Source: Dyadobacter jejuensis
GTDB lineage: Bacteria; Bacteroidota; Bacteroidia; Cytophagales; Spirosomataceae
DNA length: 64,000 nucleotides
Direction of reading: 5' to 3'
Assembly: GCF_003149085.1 (NCBI RefSeq)
Contig: NZ_QGDT01000004.1
Span: 248,001-312,000 of the forward strand
The position numbers and the translations under genes are program-made. Under the pieces are notes generated by a model. The model saw nothing but the letters and a program-made list of their open reading frames with translations. It was not told the origin of the DNA and did no database searches. Positions 1 through 8,668 of this stretch are shown here, one piece after another. Positions within the stretch are counted from its first letter, which is position 1, and every line of letters starts with the position of its first letter.

Positions 1-111
1 ACGGGTATATTTTTAACTACCACCTGGGAGACCGTAACGGGCTTCTTGCAGGCGTTCAAGACTACTAAAGGAATGGATATATATAAATACGCTTTTTTTA
101 ACATGTCATGA
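1..111 (+). CDS. C-terminal fragment of a protein cut by the window start
   Basis: Frame 1 is open from the first base and ends at TGA at 109-111, giving 36 residues that end in KYAFFNMS. The start lies outside the window. The piece has a plausible amino-acid mix (aromatics, FLQAFK, GMDIYKY) but no motif I recognise, so no function is offered. It could also be a chance open frame, because 36 codons without a stop is weak evidence. Confidence 0.4.
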   Translation, partial: TGIFLTTTWETVTGFLQAFKTTKGMDIYKYAFFNMS

Positions 112-232
112 ATATTGATGCACTGTAACTAAATTATACAGCTAAAAAAACAAAGTTAGCTCCTTTCCTATTCGTTTAAAAGCACCGACATAGGACATCT
201 TCTAGGCCTATTGGCTTCATACCTAGCCTTCA

Positions 233-256
233 GATTAGTATAATGATTAGTATAAC
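233..256. repeat. Tandem 12-bp direct repeat, two copies
   Basis: GATTAGTATAAT at 233-244 is followed directly by GATTAGTATAAC at 245-256, differing only at the last base. It lies about 130 bp upstream of the gene at 383. It could be a regulator half-site pair or chance in AT-rich DNA. The rest of 112-382 shows nothing I can name. Confidence 0.4.
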
Positions 257-382
257 AGAAATTTAACGTTTTAATTTCATGAAACTCCGACTTTCATAGA
301 TAAATTGATTCCAATCATTTTATGGTAAAACTTAGGGTACAATATTTATACTTTAAAAAATAGCCAACTTAACGAACGGAAT

Positions 383-865
383 ATGAGAACTTATGAAGGC
401 GACAAACCAGAATTGGCAAGGAGTATCAGATTGTTATGGGATCAGCAGTGTATTCGTGAAAGTTTGTACTTGAAGGCCTTGAGAAAGGACCGAATAGGAG
501 CCCTGCGAAGAGTGCTCTCTCAGGGGTATTTTAGCGCTATGCTTTTCAAACGAGAGCTGAAAACCATATATGACTATGCCAAATGTTTTATGAGCGATAC
601 CGATTTAGACTTGGTTTGCAAAGAGCAAGGCGATCAGGCCCAGATCATCATTCTTACTGATTTGGAAGAGGAAAGGCATATCGCTGGATTTTTCAGAGGT
701 CTTGAAGAATCGGTGTTGGAATCCTACCAAGGCTTGTTCCATCATTTCGACTGGGATACGCATACCCGACAGTTATTGTTAGAACATAAGGATAGGATCA
801 GGGACTTTATAAATACCATGGCCCATTGCGAATCGCCTATTCAAATGAGAAGTGTGGCTCACTGA
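383..865 (+). CDS. Small helical protein, DUF2383/ferritin-like bundle suspected
   Basis: The 160-residue protein has no signal peptide or membrane segment and is rich in charged, helix-forming residues. Long predicted helices include the LARSIRLLWDQQ region near the N terminus, the FKRELKTIYDYAK region near residue 60 and the HKDRIRDFINTM region near the C terminus. The spacing of the helices and the ending recall the four-helix DUF2383 (PA2169-like) family, but I cannot confirm this without a profile search. It stands alone, preceded by an AT-rich region with a 12-bp tandem repeat and converging with the glyoxalase-fold gene 25 bp downstream. The function is unknown; stress or metal roles would be guesses. 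Confidence 0.75.
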   Translation: MRTYEGDKPELARSIRLLWDQQCIRESLYLKALRKDRIGALRRVLSQGYFSAMLFKRELKTIYDYAKCFMSDTDLDLVCKEQGDQAQIIILTDLEEERHIAGFFRGLEESVLESYQGLFHHFDWDTHTRQLLLEHKDRIRDFINTMAHCESPIQMRSVAH

Positions 866-890
866 GCCGATTTCGGGATCGTAGGCCTTA

Positions 891-1280
891 TTAAAATTCA
901 TATAATTCTAATGGCAAGCCATCGGGATCCGAGAAAAACGTGAATTTTTTTCCGGTCAGGGTATCGATACGAATGGGTTCGGTGGTTACTCCTTTCTTAA
1001 GGAGCTCTTGGCAGGAGGCTTCTATATTGTCAACAGCGAAAGCCAGGTGCCGGAGTCCACAGGCCTCGGGCCTAGAGGGCCTAGCCGGTGGGTTAGGGAA
1101 GGAGAATAGCTCTATACAATACTGTCCGTTTAAACTTAAATCGAGTTTGTAGGATTGCCTGGTTTCCCGATATACCTCCTGGTCGATTTGAAAACCTAAA
1201 ATATCGACATAAAAAGACTTGGAAGTAGGGTAGTCTGTACAAATAATGGCAATGTGATGAACCGATTTGAGCTGAAGCAT
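891..1280 (-). CDS. VOC (glyoxalase/bleomycin resistance) family protein, YaeR/GloA2-like
   Basis: The 129-residue protein carries one complete vicinal-oxygen-chelate unit pair. The N-terminal SVHHIAIICTDYPTSKSFY is characteristic of the YaeR/SMU1112c branch. Likely metal ligands are His8, Glu57 (in YCIELFSF), His78 (in GLRHLAFAVD) and Glu125 (in PLELYEF), all present, so it should bind a divalent metal. Members of this branch are cytoplasmic; some act as glyoxalase I on glutathione or other thiol adducts, but the substrate of this branch is not settled. A bacillithiol pathway gene (bshA) occurs in the same window, so a bacillithiol hemithioacetal is a possible substrate by inference only. 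The start is ATG at 1278-1280. Confidence 0.88.
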   Translation of the reverse strand: MLQLKSVHHIAIICTDYPTSKSFYVDILGFQIDQEVYRETRQSYKLDLSLNGQYCIELFSFPNPPARPSRPEACGLRHLAFAVDNIEASCQELLKKGVTTEPIRIDTLTGKKFTFFSDPDGLPLELYEF

Positions 1281-1354
1281 AATGTAATTGGCAGCATGAA
1301 TTATAAAAAAGCAATTTAATCCTTTTTAGTGGTTTCTTGAACTTAGCTGTTTAG

Positions 1355-2542
1355 TTAAATCTTAATAAACAGTTTTTTCTTATACATCCAGGATAGTATC
1401 CAATATTCGATAGCCAGTATAGCCATCCCACTAACCAGTGTGGCATAAGGTACACCAAACAGCTGATCGTAGTGGGGGTTCAGATGTATTCGGAACGATT
1501 GGTCTATAAGATCGTTGAGGGTATGCGCCATAATATACGCGGCTATGGAGTTTGCCCCAATAGTCACTAAGGGCGAGAACCAGCTTTTATACCCTTTTAC
1601 ATCGGCTACGTAGTAAAAAAACGTAAGAATAAGAATGGCCCAACCTCCGCTGTAAAGGGTCCATGCCGGTGTCCATATCCTTTTAACGATGGGATTGATG
1701 CCGGCGAAATGGAGGATGACAGCCGTAATGAGGAGCCCAGCCGCCAGGTAAAGCTGATTTTTAATAAATACCTTGGGTATCTGGCTGTTTTTTAGGCTTC
1801 TACCTACAATCAAACCAAGGATCATCGTGGCCAGAGTCGGTATAAAACTCAAGGTACTATATCCTCCATGATTATAATAAAAAATATTTTCGCGCGGAAA
1901 CAGGTTCATAAACCATTGGTCGAAAGCCCAAGCAGCATTGGTGTTCTTGTTCCAATGGGCAGAGAATCCCTCCATATGATGCGCCCATTGTGCCGTATGG
2001 CCCGTTTGCGACCAGTCGAAATAAGCATCTGGCAGAGGATAGAGCGCAAAAAATAGCCAATAAGCAATAAGGATAGCTCCCAGGGCGATCCATTGGGCCT
2101 TGGTCGATCGAAACCCAAGCGCAAATAAGAAGGGGTAGCCTAAGCCAATTTGGGTAAGTGTATCCTCGAAGGTAAAATTCGTCTGACTCGCATGCATGGA
2201 CCTTAGAAAAATCCCTAAAAGTATGAGTATAAGAGCCCTTTTTAGCGTGTGGAGCCACATTTGCGTACTACTTTGGTTTTGTAGACTCCGGCTGGCAAGG
2301 GAGTATGGCAAGGCCATGCCCACCAAAAATGAAAAGGAAGGTTGTATTAAGTCGTGTAAGGAGCAGCCGATCCATGGTATATGGCTTTGGTGCCAGGCTA
2401 TAAAGGCCCAGAAGGTAGACTCCGGTAACTTTTCAGAAACTGAGGAGAAGTTCAGGACTTCAGCCATCATTAATAACATGACGAATCCACGAAATGCATC
2501 AATCGATGCAACGCGTTGAAGGGTGGGTTTAGCCGCTTCCAA
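1355..2542 (-). CDS. DUF5009/HGSNAT-like membrane acyltransferase
   Basis: This is a polytopic membrane protein of about 395 residues with the N-terminal signature RVASIDAFRGF, followed by some ten hydrophobic segments. The signature and length match the DUF5009 family, related to heparan-alpha-glucosaminide N-acetyltransferase and bacterial NagX. Such proteins are thought to move acyl groups onto sugars across the inner membrane; the substrate here is unknown. An in-frame stop lies 15 nt upstream and there is no ATG before the RxxSIDxxRG motif, so translation most likely begins at the TTG at 2542. Next in-frame ATG codons would remove the motif. It is not closely linked to sugar catabolic genes. 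Confidence 0.85.
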   Translation of the reverse strand: MEAAKPTLQRVASIDAFRGFVMLLMMAEVLNFSSVSEKLPESTFWAFIAWHQSHIPWIGCSLHDLIQPSFSFLVGMALPYSLASRSLQNQSSTQMWLHTLKRALILILLGIFLRSMHASQTNFTFEDTLTQIGLGYPFLFALGFRSTKAQWIALGAILIAYWLFFALYPLPDAYFDWSQTGHTAQWAHHMEGFSAHWNKNTNAAWAFDQWFMNLFPRENIFYYNHGGYSTLSFIPTLATMILGLIVGRSLKNSQIPKVFIKNQLYLAAGLLITAVILHFAGINPIVKRIWTPAWTLYSGGWAILILTFFYYVADVKGYKSWFSPLVTIGANSIAAYIMAHTLNDLIDQSFRIHLNPHYDQLFGVPYATLVSGMAILAIEYWILSWMYKKKLFIKI

Positions 2543-2660
2543 AAAGAGTAAGGTTTAGGTCAGAGTGGGCTTTCCTATAGCCCGAAAATAGGTGTCATAT
2601 ATTAAGATACCATGATTTTAAAAGTCGGGAGTAGTAAGGATATACTGATGTACAGAAAAT

Positions 2661-2702
2661 AAAAAAGTCGTATTGGAGATTCCCTGAGGACTCCAATACG
2701 AC
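2661..2702 (-). terminator. Rho-independent terminator of the GMC oxidoreductase operon
   Basis: A perfect 12-bp stem (GTCGTATTGGAG at 2667-2678 with CTCCAATACGAC at 2691-2702) and a 12-nt loop is followed on the minus strand by six U residues (A tract 2661-2666). It lies about 30 bp after the stop of the GMC oxidoreductase gene. Confidence 0.85.
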
Positions 2703-2733
2703 TGGTTGATATCAAAAAACGGGTGAATCTCCC

Positions 2734-4452
2734 TTATAGATTTTTCTTTTTCAATTCCTTAACGGCAAAATCAGCCGCCCGAGCGGTAAAAGCCATATAG
2801 GTAAGCGATGGGTTCACACAGGATGCAGAAGTCATAAAAGAGCCGTCGGTTACGAATACGTTTTCGGCTCCCCATACTTGATTGTTCCCATTCAGTACCG
2901 ACGACTTGGCCTCACGTCCCATACGGGCAGTACCCATTTCATGGATACCAATTCCAGGGTTCTTGGTTTCGTCGTTGTATTTGGTGACGTTTTTAAGACC
3001 GGCAGCTTCAAGCATTTCGGCGGCATCATTCATCATATCCTGACGCATCTTTTTCTCGTTGTCCCCATAAGCGGCATCGAATACCACTACCGGAAGTCCC
3101 CATTTATCTTTTTCGGTAGGGTGTAAAGTGAATCGGTTGGCTTCGTCAGGTAGCATTTCGCCAAAGCCTCCTAAGTTCATCGACCAGCCTCCTGGCTCGG
3201 AAAGGGAATCTTTGAAACTGGCCCCAAAGCCGTCCATTCCTACTCCACGACCCCAGTTAGCTCGGCTGGCTCCACCTTGGTAACCAAAGCCACGTACATA
3301 ATCTCTTTTGTCGTTGCCCCAGTTACGGTATCGGGGAACATAGATTCCGTTGGCTCTTCGTCCGAAATAATACTTATCCTCGAAGCCGTCCATGGTTCCA
3401 CGAGCCCCTACAGCCAAGTGGTGGTCCATCACGTTACGTCCCAGCTGATCTCCATCGTTGCCCATTCCGTTGGGGAAACGGGACGATTTAGAGTTCATCA
3501 GAATAGAAGTCGAAGCGATAGCCGATGCATTTAAGAAAATGATCTTGGCATAGTACTCCTTCGTTTCTAGGGTGTTTTGGTTGATGGTGCGTACGCCCGT
3601 TGCCTTGCCTAGCTTGTCGTCGTAGATGACCTCCGACACGATAGTATCAGTTATCAGGGTTAAATTCCCAGTTTTTTTGGCAGCGGGAAGCGTAGAGGAC
3701 TGTGTGCTGAAATAAGCGCCATAAGGGCAGCCTCTCATACACATATTCCTAAACTGGCAAGCAGCTCTGCCCAACTCAGTATGGAAATTTTGAGGGGAAG
3801 TAAGGTGTGCCGCACGGCCAATGATAATATTCCTACCCGCAAATTTTTTCTCAACTTGACCTTTTACGTGAGTTTCTACGCAGTTCATCTGCATAGGGGC
3901 CAGGAATTGCCCGTCTGGAAGTACGTCTAGGCCATCGCGGTTACCGCTAATACCAGCGAATTTCTCCACATAATCGTACCAGGGAGCTATTTCGTCATAG
4001 CGAACCGGCCAATCTACCCCATGGCCATCTTTGGCATTGGCCTCGAAGTCCTGTGGGTTTAGCCGATAGCTCTGGCGACCCCACAAAAGAGAACGGCCTC
4101 CAACATGGTAAGCTCTGATCCAGTCAAACCCACGGGTTTCCTTGTAAGGGTTTTCAGAATCATTTTCAAATAGGTAGCGGTGTTCTTCATTGGCTGTGTA
4201 GCCAGTACGAACACCTGCCCAATATTGTTCTTTCGCTTCGGTAGTTACACGGCCGCGATGTTCAAACTCCCAGGGAGCAAGGGTGGCTGTTTTATAGCCT
4301 GTGATATGTTCTATGTCACGGCCGCGCTCTAGCATCGCCACTTTTAGGCCCTTTTCGGTTAGTTCCTTGGCGGCCCAACCGCCACTGATTCCCGATCCTA
4401 CTACGATGGCATCGTAGGTATCTTGTTTTGCTGCTTTAATATTTAGATTCAT
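2734..4452 (-). CDS. GMC family oxidoreductase (gluconate 2-dehydrogenase large-subunit type)
   Basis: The 572-residue FAD enzyme has an N-terminal Rossmann motif (VVGSGISGGWAAKEL, from about residue 18) and the GMC C-terminal region with HEMGTARMG and, near the end, SASCVNPSLTYMAF. A CMRGCPYGAY segment in the middle supplies the cysteines typical of this Bacteroidota subfamily. Family members oxidise sugars, polyols or sugar acids and pass electrons to the membrane. The gene sits 61 bp downstream of a gluconate 2-dehydrogenase subunit-3-like gene, and the two form an operon closed by the terminator at 2661-2702. The large subunit has no signal peptide of its own, so it is probably exported with its Tat-signal partner. 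The exact substrate is unknown. Confidence 0.93.
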   Translation of the reverse strand: MNLNIKAAKQDTYDAIVVGSGISGGWAAKELTEKGLKVAMLERGRDIEHITGYKTATLAPWEFEHRGRVTTEAKEQYWAGVRTGYTANEEHRYLFENDSENPYKETRGFDWIRAYHVGGRSLLWGRQSYRLNPQDFEANAKDGHGVDWPVRYDEIAPWYDYVEKFAGISGNRDGLDVLPDGQFLAPMQMNCVETHVKGQVEKKFAGRNIIIGRAAHLTSPQNFHTELGRAACQFRNMCMRGCPYGAYFSTQSSTLPAAKKTGNLTLITDTIVSEVIYDDKLGKATGVRTINQNTLETKEYYAKIIFLNASAIASTSILMNSKSSRFPNGMGNDGDQLGRNVMDHHLAVGARGTMDGFEDKYYFGRRANGIYVPRYRNWGNDKRDYVRGFGYQGGASRANWGRGVGMDGFGASFKDSLSEPGGWSMNLGGFGEMLPDEANRFTLHPTEKDKWGLPVVVFDAAYGDNEKKMRQDMMNDAAEMLEAAGLKNVTKYNDETKNPGIGIHEMGTARMGREAKSSVLNGNNQVWGAENVFVTDGSFMTSASCVNPSLTYMAFTARAADFAVKELKKKNL

Positions 4453-4513
4453 TGTCGAATGTCGTTTTTATATTTACCGGAAAGTAGTATCCCCAATGCC
4501 TGGGCATCCCTTA

Positions 4514-5113
4514 TTACATGGCCCATGCCTTTTGGCCAGGAGTATAGTCGATGCATCCATCGTAACGCCCAGGTACGGGTACATACTCTAAAGCCAATGT
4601 GGCTCCTTCTTCAGACGTAAAGTAACCCAACAGGGTTAATTCTTTCATGAGCCTGAAAAACGGCACCCCGGCGTCTGTATATTCTTTTCCAGCCTCGGTG
4701 TATTTCTTTTTATCTTCACCGGCCTTCGCCATTTCTTCTTTAGCTTGGCTTTCCATTTCGGTTAGTATCTTCACTCTTTCCTCCGCCGAAGCCTTTAGGA
4801 ATCCTTTTTTCTCCAGTTCTTCAAGTCCTTTTTCGAAACTTGACTGGTCCTTGGCCTCATAGCAATCCTTTAGCATCTTTTCGATAAAGGGACCAACTTT
4901 CGCATCTTTTGCTCCTGGAGTATCCGTCTTAGGAAGTATTACCTCGGCTACCTCAGAAACCAAATCCATTCTCTCGCTAGTGAAGGGAAAACTCATTGCA
5001 GAGGCATTTTCACCGGATTGATTACAACCTTGTAAAAAAGCCACCATAGTTGGTGCCGATAAGGCACCGCCCATCAACAGGGCTACCCGACCTAGTGCAT
5101 CGCGTCTTTTCAT
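4514..5113 (-). CDS. Gluconate 2-dehydrogenase subunit 3 family protein (Tat/lipoprotein partner)
   Basis: The 199-residue protein starts MKRRDALGRVALLMGG, a twin-arginine signal, and the hydrophobic stretch ends in AFLQGC, a plausible lipobox with Cys at about residue 30. The body is helical and matches the small subunit (subunit 3) family that accompanies GMC dehydrogenases; the ending DGCIDYTPGQKAWAM is typical. It is the first gene of a two-gene unit with the GMC oxidoreductase. By inference it anchors and escorts the FAD subunit to the periplasmic side, where electrons could go to a cytochrome that is not encoded here. Confidence 0.88.
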   Translation of the reverse strand: MKRRDALGRVALLMGGALSAPTMVAFLQGCNQSGENASAMSFPFTSERMDLVSEVAEVILPKTDTPGAKDAKVGPFIEKMLKDCYEAKDQSSFEKGLEELEKKGFLKASAEERVKILTEMESQAKEEMAKAGEDKKKYTEAGKEYTDAGVPFFRLMKELTLLGYFTSEEGATLALEYVPVPGRYDGCIDYTPGQKAWAM

Positions 5114-5375
5114 GATATGTTTGGTAATAGGTTAATGGTCTTTAATTTAAATATTAAACCCGTAAAGTGCAATTTAATTAATAGGGCGAATTTAACCAAT
5201 TTTAGGACAGGTTTTGCTTTAGAAACATTCTATATAAAACCAATATGGATTAGGAGGATGTAAATCAGAGCAATATAAATCTATTATCAGATTAAAATTG
5301 CGCATGTACCCTCCACAGGGCCCTATTCAGCACCTAACAGGCCGAACCTGGTTGCTTAAATCAACCGATAATATT

Positions 5376-6428
5376 TCATGACAACATCAATAGGTTACAG
5401 CCTCGGATATCCGAATTGTCGAATCGGCCCAAGACTTGGAAAGTACCCGGTTCGTCCCCAAAGCGGCCAAGATCCTGCGTTTCTATAAACGAACAGCTGT
5501 CGAGATTGGCCAGGTCGATGACGTTGATGCCTCCGGTACGGATAGGTGCATTGGGGCCGCTGTAAACGGCGAAGGGGTCGTGGATATCCCGCAACAATAC
5601 CCGCATGGTATAGCGCGCCTCAAAAAGACCCTCGCCCTTGGCGTATGCCTGCGATAAGAGTTCGGTCATGCCATATTCCGAATGTATGAAGGGCTGCTCA
5701 AATTGATCTTTCAAAAAGTCGTGAACCTCTTCCCTCAACCACTCCTTCCTACGGCCCTTCATCCCCCCGGTATCCATGATCGTTAAATTTTGAAAACCGC
5801 GTAGATCGATCGTTCCTTGCTCGGCCAAGTCCAATAATGCGAAGGTTACTCCCAGGAGAAGGACGTTTTCTGAAGGGTTAGCCTCTTTAATATTCGCCAA
5901 CTGTTCGGAGAGTTCTTCGTTGTGATGTAAGAAAAAACCAGAATATTTAGACGGGGTGCGTCCAATAAAGTGCTCTACCATATACACCAAGGACGAATTA
6001 TTACGTTCAAGATAGGAAGGGAGCAATGCCAGAATGGTAAAATTTTCTATGGGGCCATAATGGCTTTCGAAAATTTTCCTTGCAACCAAATTATACAGTT
6101 CTGGGTCGTACAAATGATGCCGACTCGTATGATGGGCCGTAGTGCCACTGCTTTCAAAAGTTTGGACAGCTGCTGGTGGAGTACCCGTTTTTATGTCCTG
6201 TGTTTTGAAGAACTGAATAGGTAGAAAGGGAATTTTGGCTATATCCGTAATATTGTCTGGATTGATTCCTAAATTGCGGAGATATGCCGAATATATAGGG
6301 TTATAAACCGCTTGATATCGAAAAATATCCAAAGCCAAGGTTGAAAACTGACTTTCCTCCAGGTTGAAAATTCTTCTTCGCAGCTTACTGCGGATTTCGG
6401 AGGCCGGGATTTTGTTTGCTAGGTTCAA
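5376..6428 (-). CDS. LuxE-like acyl-protein synthetase/acyltransferase
   Basis: The protein resembles the LuxE acyl-protein synthetase family common in Bacteroidota. It has FRYQAVYNPIYSAYL near the start, IPFLPIQFFKTQDI, an SSGTTAHHTSRH nucleotide-handling loop, and SEYGMTELLSQAY followed by a short C-terminal domain. LuxE-like proteins activate fatty acids as acyl-AMP and transfer the acyl group, and the SSGTT loop is shared with adenylate-forming enzymes. No luxC, luxD or acyl-carrier gene is adjacent. The open frame reaches 6500 but has no ATG; TTG codons exist at 6500, 6455 and 6428, and 6428 gives the N terminus closest to family expectation. The start is therefore uncertain. It is divergent from the lipoprotein gene at 6586. 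Confidence 0.82.
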   Translation of the reverse strand: MNLANKIPASEIRSKLRRRIFNLEESQFSTLALDIFRYQAVYNPIYSAYLRNLGINPDNITDIAKIPFLPIQFFKTQDIKTGTPPAAVQTFESSGTTAHHTSRHHLYDPELYNLVARKIFESHYGPIENFTILALLPSYLERNNSSLVYMVEHFIGRTPSKYSGFFLHHNEELSEQLANIKEANPSENVLLLGVTFALLDLAEQGTIDLRGFQNLTIMDTGGMKGRRKEWLREEVHDFLKDQFEQPFIHSEYGMTELLSQAYAKGEGLFEARYTMRVLLRDIHDPFAVYSGPNAPIRTGGINVIDLANLDSCSFIETQDLGRFGDEPGTFQVLGRFDNSDIRGCNLLMLS

Positions 6429-6585
6429 TACTATTACTTTGTTGTGAAGAAGCAAAGTTAATGGGTGAACTAAGAAATAGGAAGGATATGATCGGTGCAA
6501 ATAATAATTTTAGTAGATTATCCACTTTTATCAAATAGTTTATCTCTAGTCGGGATGAAAGACTGCCAGTAAAACCAGCGAAACT

Positions 6586-7116
6586 ATGAAATTGCCTATA
6601 CCAATATATGCCCTAATAATGTTAGCCGTAGGAGGCTGTGTAGAAATCCCCGATTATGATGCAACTCCGGAGATTTTCTATAATGGGATAGATCAATTTA
6701 CCGAATTGAATGCTACCACCAACGAAAAAGTAAGGGAGAACGTTATCATTACTATTGATTTTACAGATGGTGATGGTGATCTGGGAGTTTCAACAGAAGA
6801 GCGAAGCGACTCCGCCTTTATAAAACCCTATGGAGATTGGGGGAATTATGAATTAGTAACTGTTCGGAAATTAGCCGATGGTACCTGGCAGGAATTTATT
6901 CTTTCAGAAGACAAGGTCAAGTGGATGCCCTTGCTCAAGCCAAACGGAAAATCGGGACCCATAAAAGGTAAAATTGACTTGAATACTTCCTATCTCTATG
7001 GAAATTCGACAGTCCCAGTTACGCTCAAGTTTAAAGTCCGCATCCGCGACAGAGCCTTAAGGGTAAGTAACCAGATTGAGACCGATACTATCTCCGTGCC
7101 AGGGTATCCTCTATAA
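6586..7116 (+). CDS. Putative lipoprotein with DGDGD motif
   Basis: The 176-residue protein has a short lipoprotein signal peptide ending in the lipobox AVGGC (Cys18). The mature part starts with VEIPDYDATPEIFYNG and contains FTDGDGDLGVS, an acidic motif that could bind calcium and that recurs in a family of Bacteroidota lipoproteins of unknown function. The remainder looks beta-rich, with KFKVRIRDRALRVSN near the end. It is likely anchored in the outer membrane or periplasm. It stands alone and converges with the histidine kinase gene, the two stops being 6 bp apart. Confidence 0.85.
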   Translation: MKLPIPIYALIMLAVGGCVEIPDYDATPEIFYNGIDQFTELNATTNEKVRENVIITIDFTDGDGDLGVSTEERSDSAFIKPYGDWGNYELVTVRKLADGTWQEFILSEDKVKWMPLLKPNGKSGPIKGKIDLNTSYLYGNSTVPVTLKFKVRIRDRALRVSNQIETDTISVPGYPL

Positions 7117-7122
7117 TGCCGC

Positions 7123-8400
7123 CTATTCGTTTTTGTTCCTATTCAGAACGATACGAAAGGTAGTGCCTTTTCCTGGCTCCGACGACTTTACAAAAAGCTT
7201 ACCGTGGTGGTAATTTTCTATAATTCTTTTTGCTAGTGTAAGACCCAGGCCCCAGCCTCTTTTTTTTGTGCTAAAGCCGGGTGCGAATATTTTTGATGCG
7301 GCTGCCTTGCTCATTCCCTTGCCGGTATCCGTAATGTCGATTAATATTTGATTCGTTTGCGGAGGGGATTGTAGGATGATATGGATTTCGCCAATGCCTG
7401 CCATGGCGTCTACGGCATTCTTACAGATATTTTCGATTACCCATTCAAAAAGATTCTTGTTCATGGATACTTTTTGTCCAATGGCCAATTCATTGCTGAT
7501 ATGGAATTTGACCTTGGAAGACACCCTTCTTTCCAGATAGTGTATGAAGTTGGTAACCACTGCCGCTACCGACTCATCTTTCATAGTGGGTATGGAGCCA
7601 ATATTGGAGAAACGGGTGGTAATCATTTCTAAGCGGATCACATCTTTTTCAATTTCCTCGGCAATGGAGGAGTCTATGGCGGGGTCGGACCTGAAATACT
7701 CCACCCAGGCCATTAGAGAAGAGAGCGGCGTGCCGAGCTGATGGGCCGTTTCCTTGGCCAAGCCGACCCAGACCCTGTTTTGTTCGGCCTTACGAGCCGA
7801 ACTAAAGGCTAAGTAGGCCAAGTAGCCAATAAAAAGCATTACGAAAAGAGAAATGAAGGGATAAAGCCTCAACTGAGTAAGCAAAAATGAGTTGCTGTAA
7901 TAAATATATCCGACACCAATACCGGTAATTTCCACCGGGATGGCAGGATGTTCTTCCTTCATCTTGGTGAGATGTTGGTTGATAATCTCCTCCTTGAGCT
8001 GAGGACTGGCATTTTCTGGGAAATCGATGTTTTTTATTTCCTGGGGAAAACCGTTTTGATCCACATAGATGGCCGGTATTTGGTAAAAATTAACGGCATC
8101 CTGCAATACTTGCATCACTACATTGAAGTTCTCTCCCGGCTGGCTGTTAATTACATAGCGCAGTCCTTCGGCATAAAGCGTAACTTCTCGTTGTTCCCTT
8201 TCCTCTAGTTTGTCTACCAGGTAATTGGTATAGAACAACGATCCAATGCTCAGTAATAGTAGAATAAGGGCAATAATATACTTGTATAAACTGGTTTTTT
8301 CCAGGTTACCGGCCATAGAAAATCGCAGTTTCTTACCGCTTGCGTTGCTGTTAGCAGCAGTTCCAGACTTGTTATTTTTTTCTCCCGATTCGATTATCAT
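7123..8400 (-). CDS. Membrane sensor histidine kinase
   Basis: The 425-residue protein has two transmembrane segments, at about 40-60 and 181-200, with a roughly 120-residue extracytoplasmic sensor region between them. The phosphoacceptor is likely His220 in KETAHQLGTPLSSL. The catalytic ATPase domain follows, with N box near ENICKNAVDAM, G1 near DITDTGKGM and G2 near GWGLGLTLAKRI. There is no receiver domain. No response-regulator gene is adjacent, so it is an orphan kinase in this window. The AHQLGTP form of the H box is common in Bacteroidota kinases. The signal sensed is unknown. Confidence 0.92.
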   Translation of the reverse strand: MIIESGEKNNKSGTAANSNASGKKLRFSMAGNLEKTSLYKYIIALILLLLSIGSLFYTNYLVDKLEEREQREVTLYAEGLRYVINSQPGENFNVVMQVLQDAVNFYQIPAIYVDQNGFPQEIKNIDFPENASPQLKEEIINQHLTKMKEEHPAIPVEITGIGVGYIYYSNSFLLTQLRLYPFISLFVMLFIGYLAYLAFSSARKAEQNRVWVGLAKETAHQLGTPLSSLMAWVEYFRSDPAIDSSIAEEIEKDVIRLEMITTRFSNIGSIPTMKDESVAAVVTNFIHYLERRVSSKVKFHISNELAIGQKVSMNKNLFEWVIENICKNAVDAMAGIGEIHIILQSPPQTNQILIDITDTGKGMSKAAASKIFAPGFSTKKRGWGLGLTLAKRIIENYHHGKLFVKSSEPGKGTTFRIVLNRNKNE

Positions 8401-8639
8401 GTATTATTGGGCACGTTCTTGCTCCCCTTATTGTTAGTTTTCACAAATAACGTAAAATATTTCAGGTTAGTGGATTTCTAAGGACCGATCTTGAATAGGC
8501 ATCAGTTGATTTCCTGACGAGCATCATGAATTGTTGAACGGAAAGGTCAGAAATTAGCAAGCGGAGGTGATTTTATTTGTATGCTTTCTAAATAAACATT
8601 AAGGCATTTGAATAGGTTCTTTATCTGAATAATGTGAAG

Positions 8640-8647
8640 TATTTTTG
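8640..8647 (+). promoter_or_regulatory. Candidate Bacteroidota -7 element upstream of hemA
   Basis: TATTTTTG fits the TAnnTTTG consensus of the Bacteroidota primary sigma factor and lies 21 bp before the hemA ATG. A TTTG occurs at 8607-8610, but the spacing of 29 bp is longer than usual, so the -33 element is unconvincing. Confidence 0.4.
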
Positions 8648-8668
8648 TGAATCGAATAGAAAACAGTG

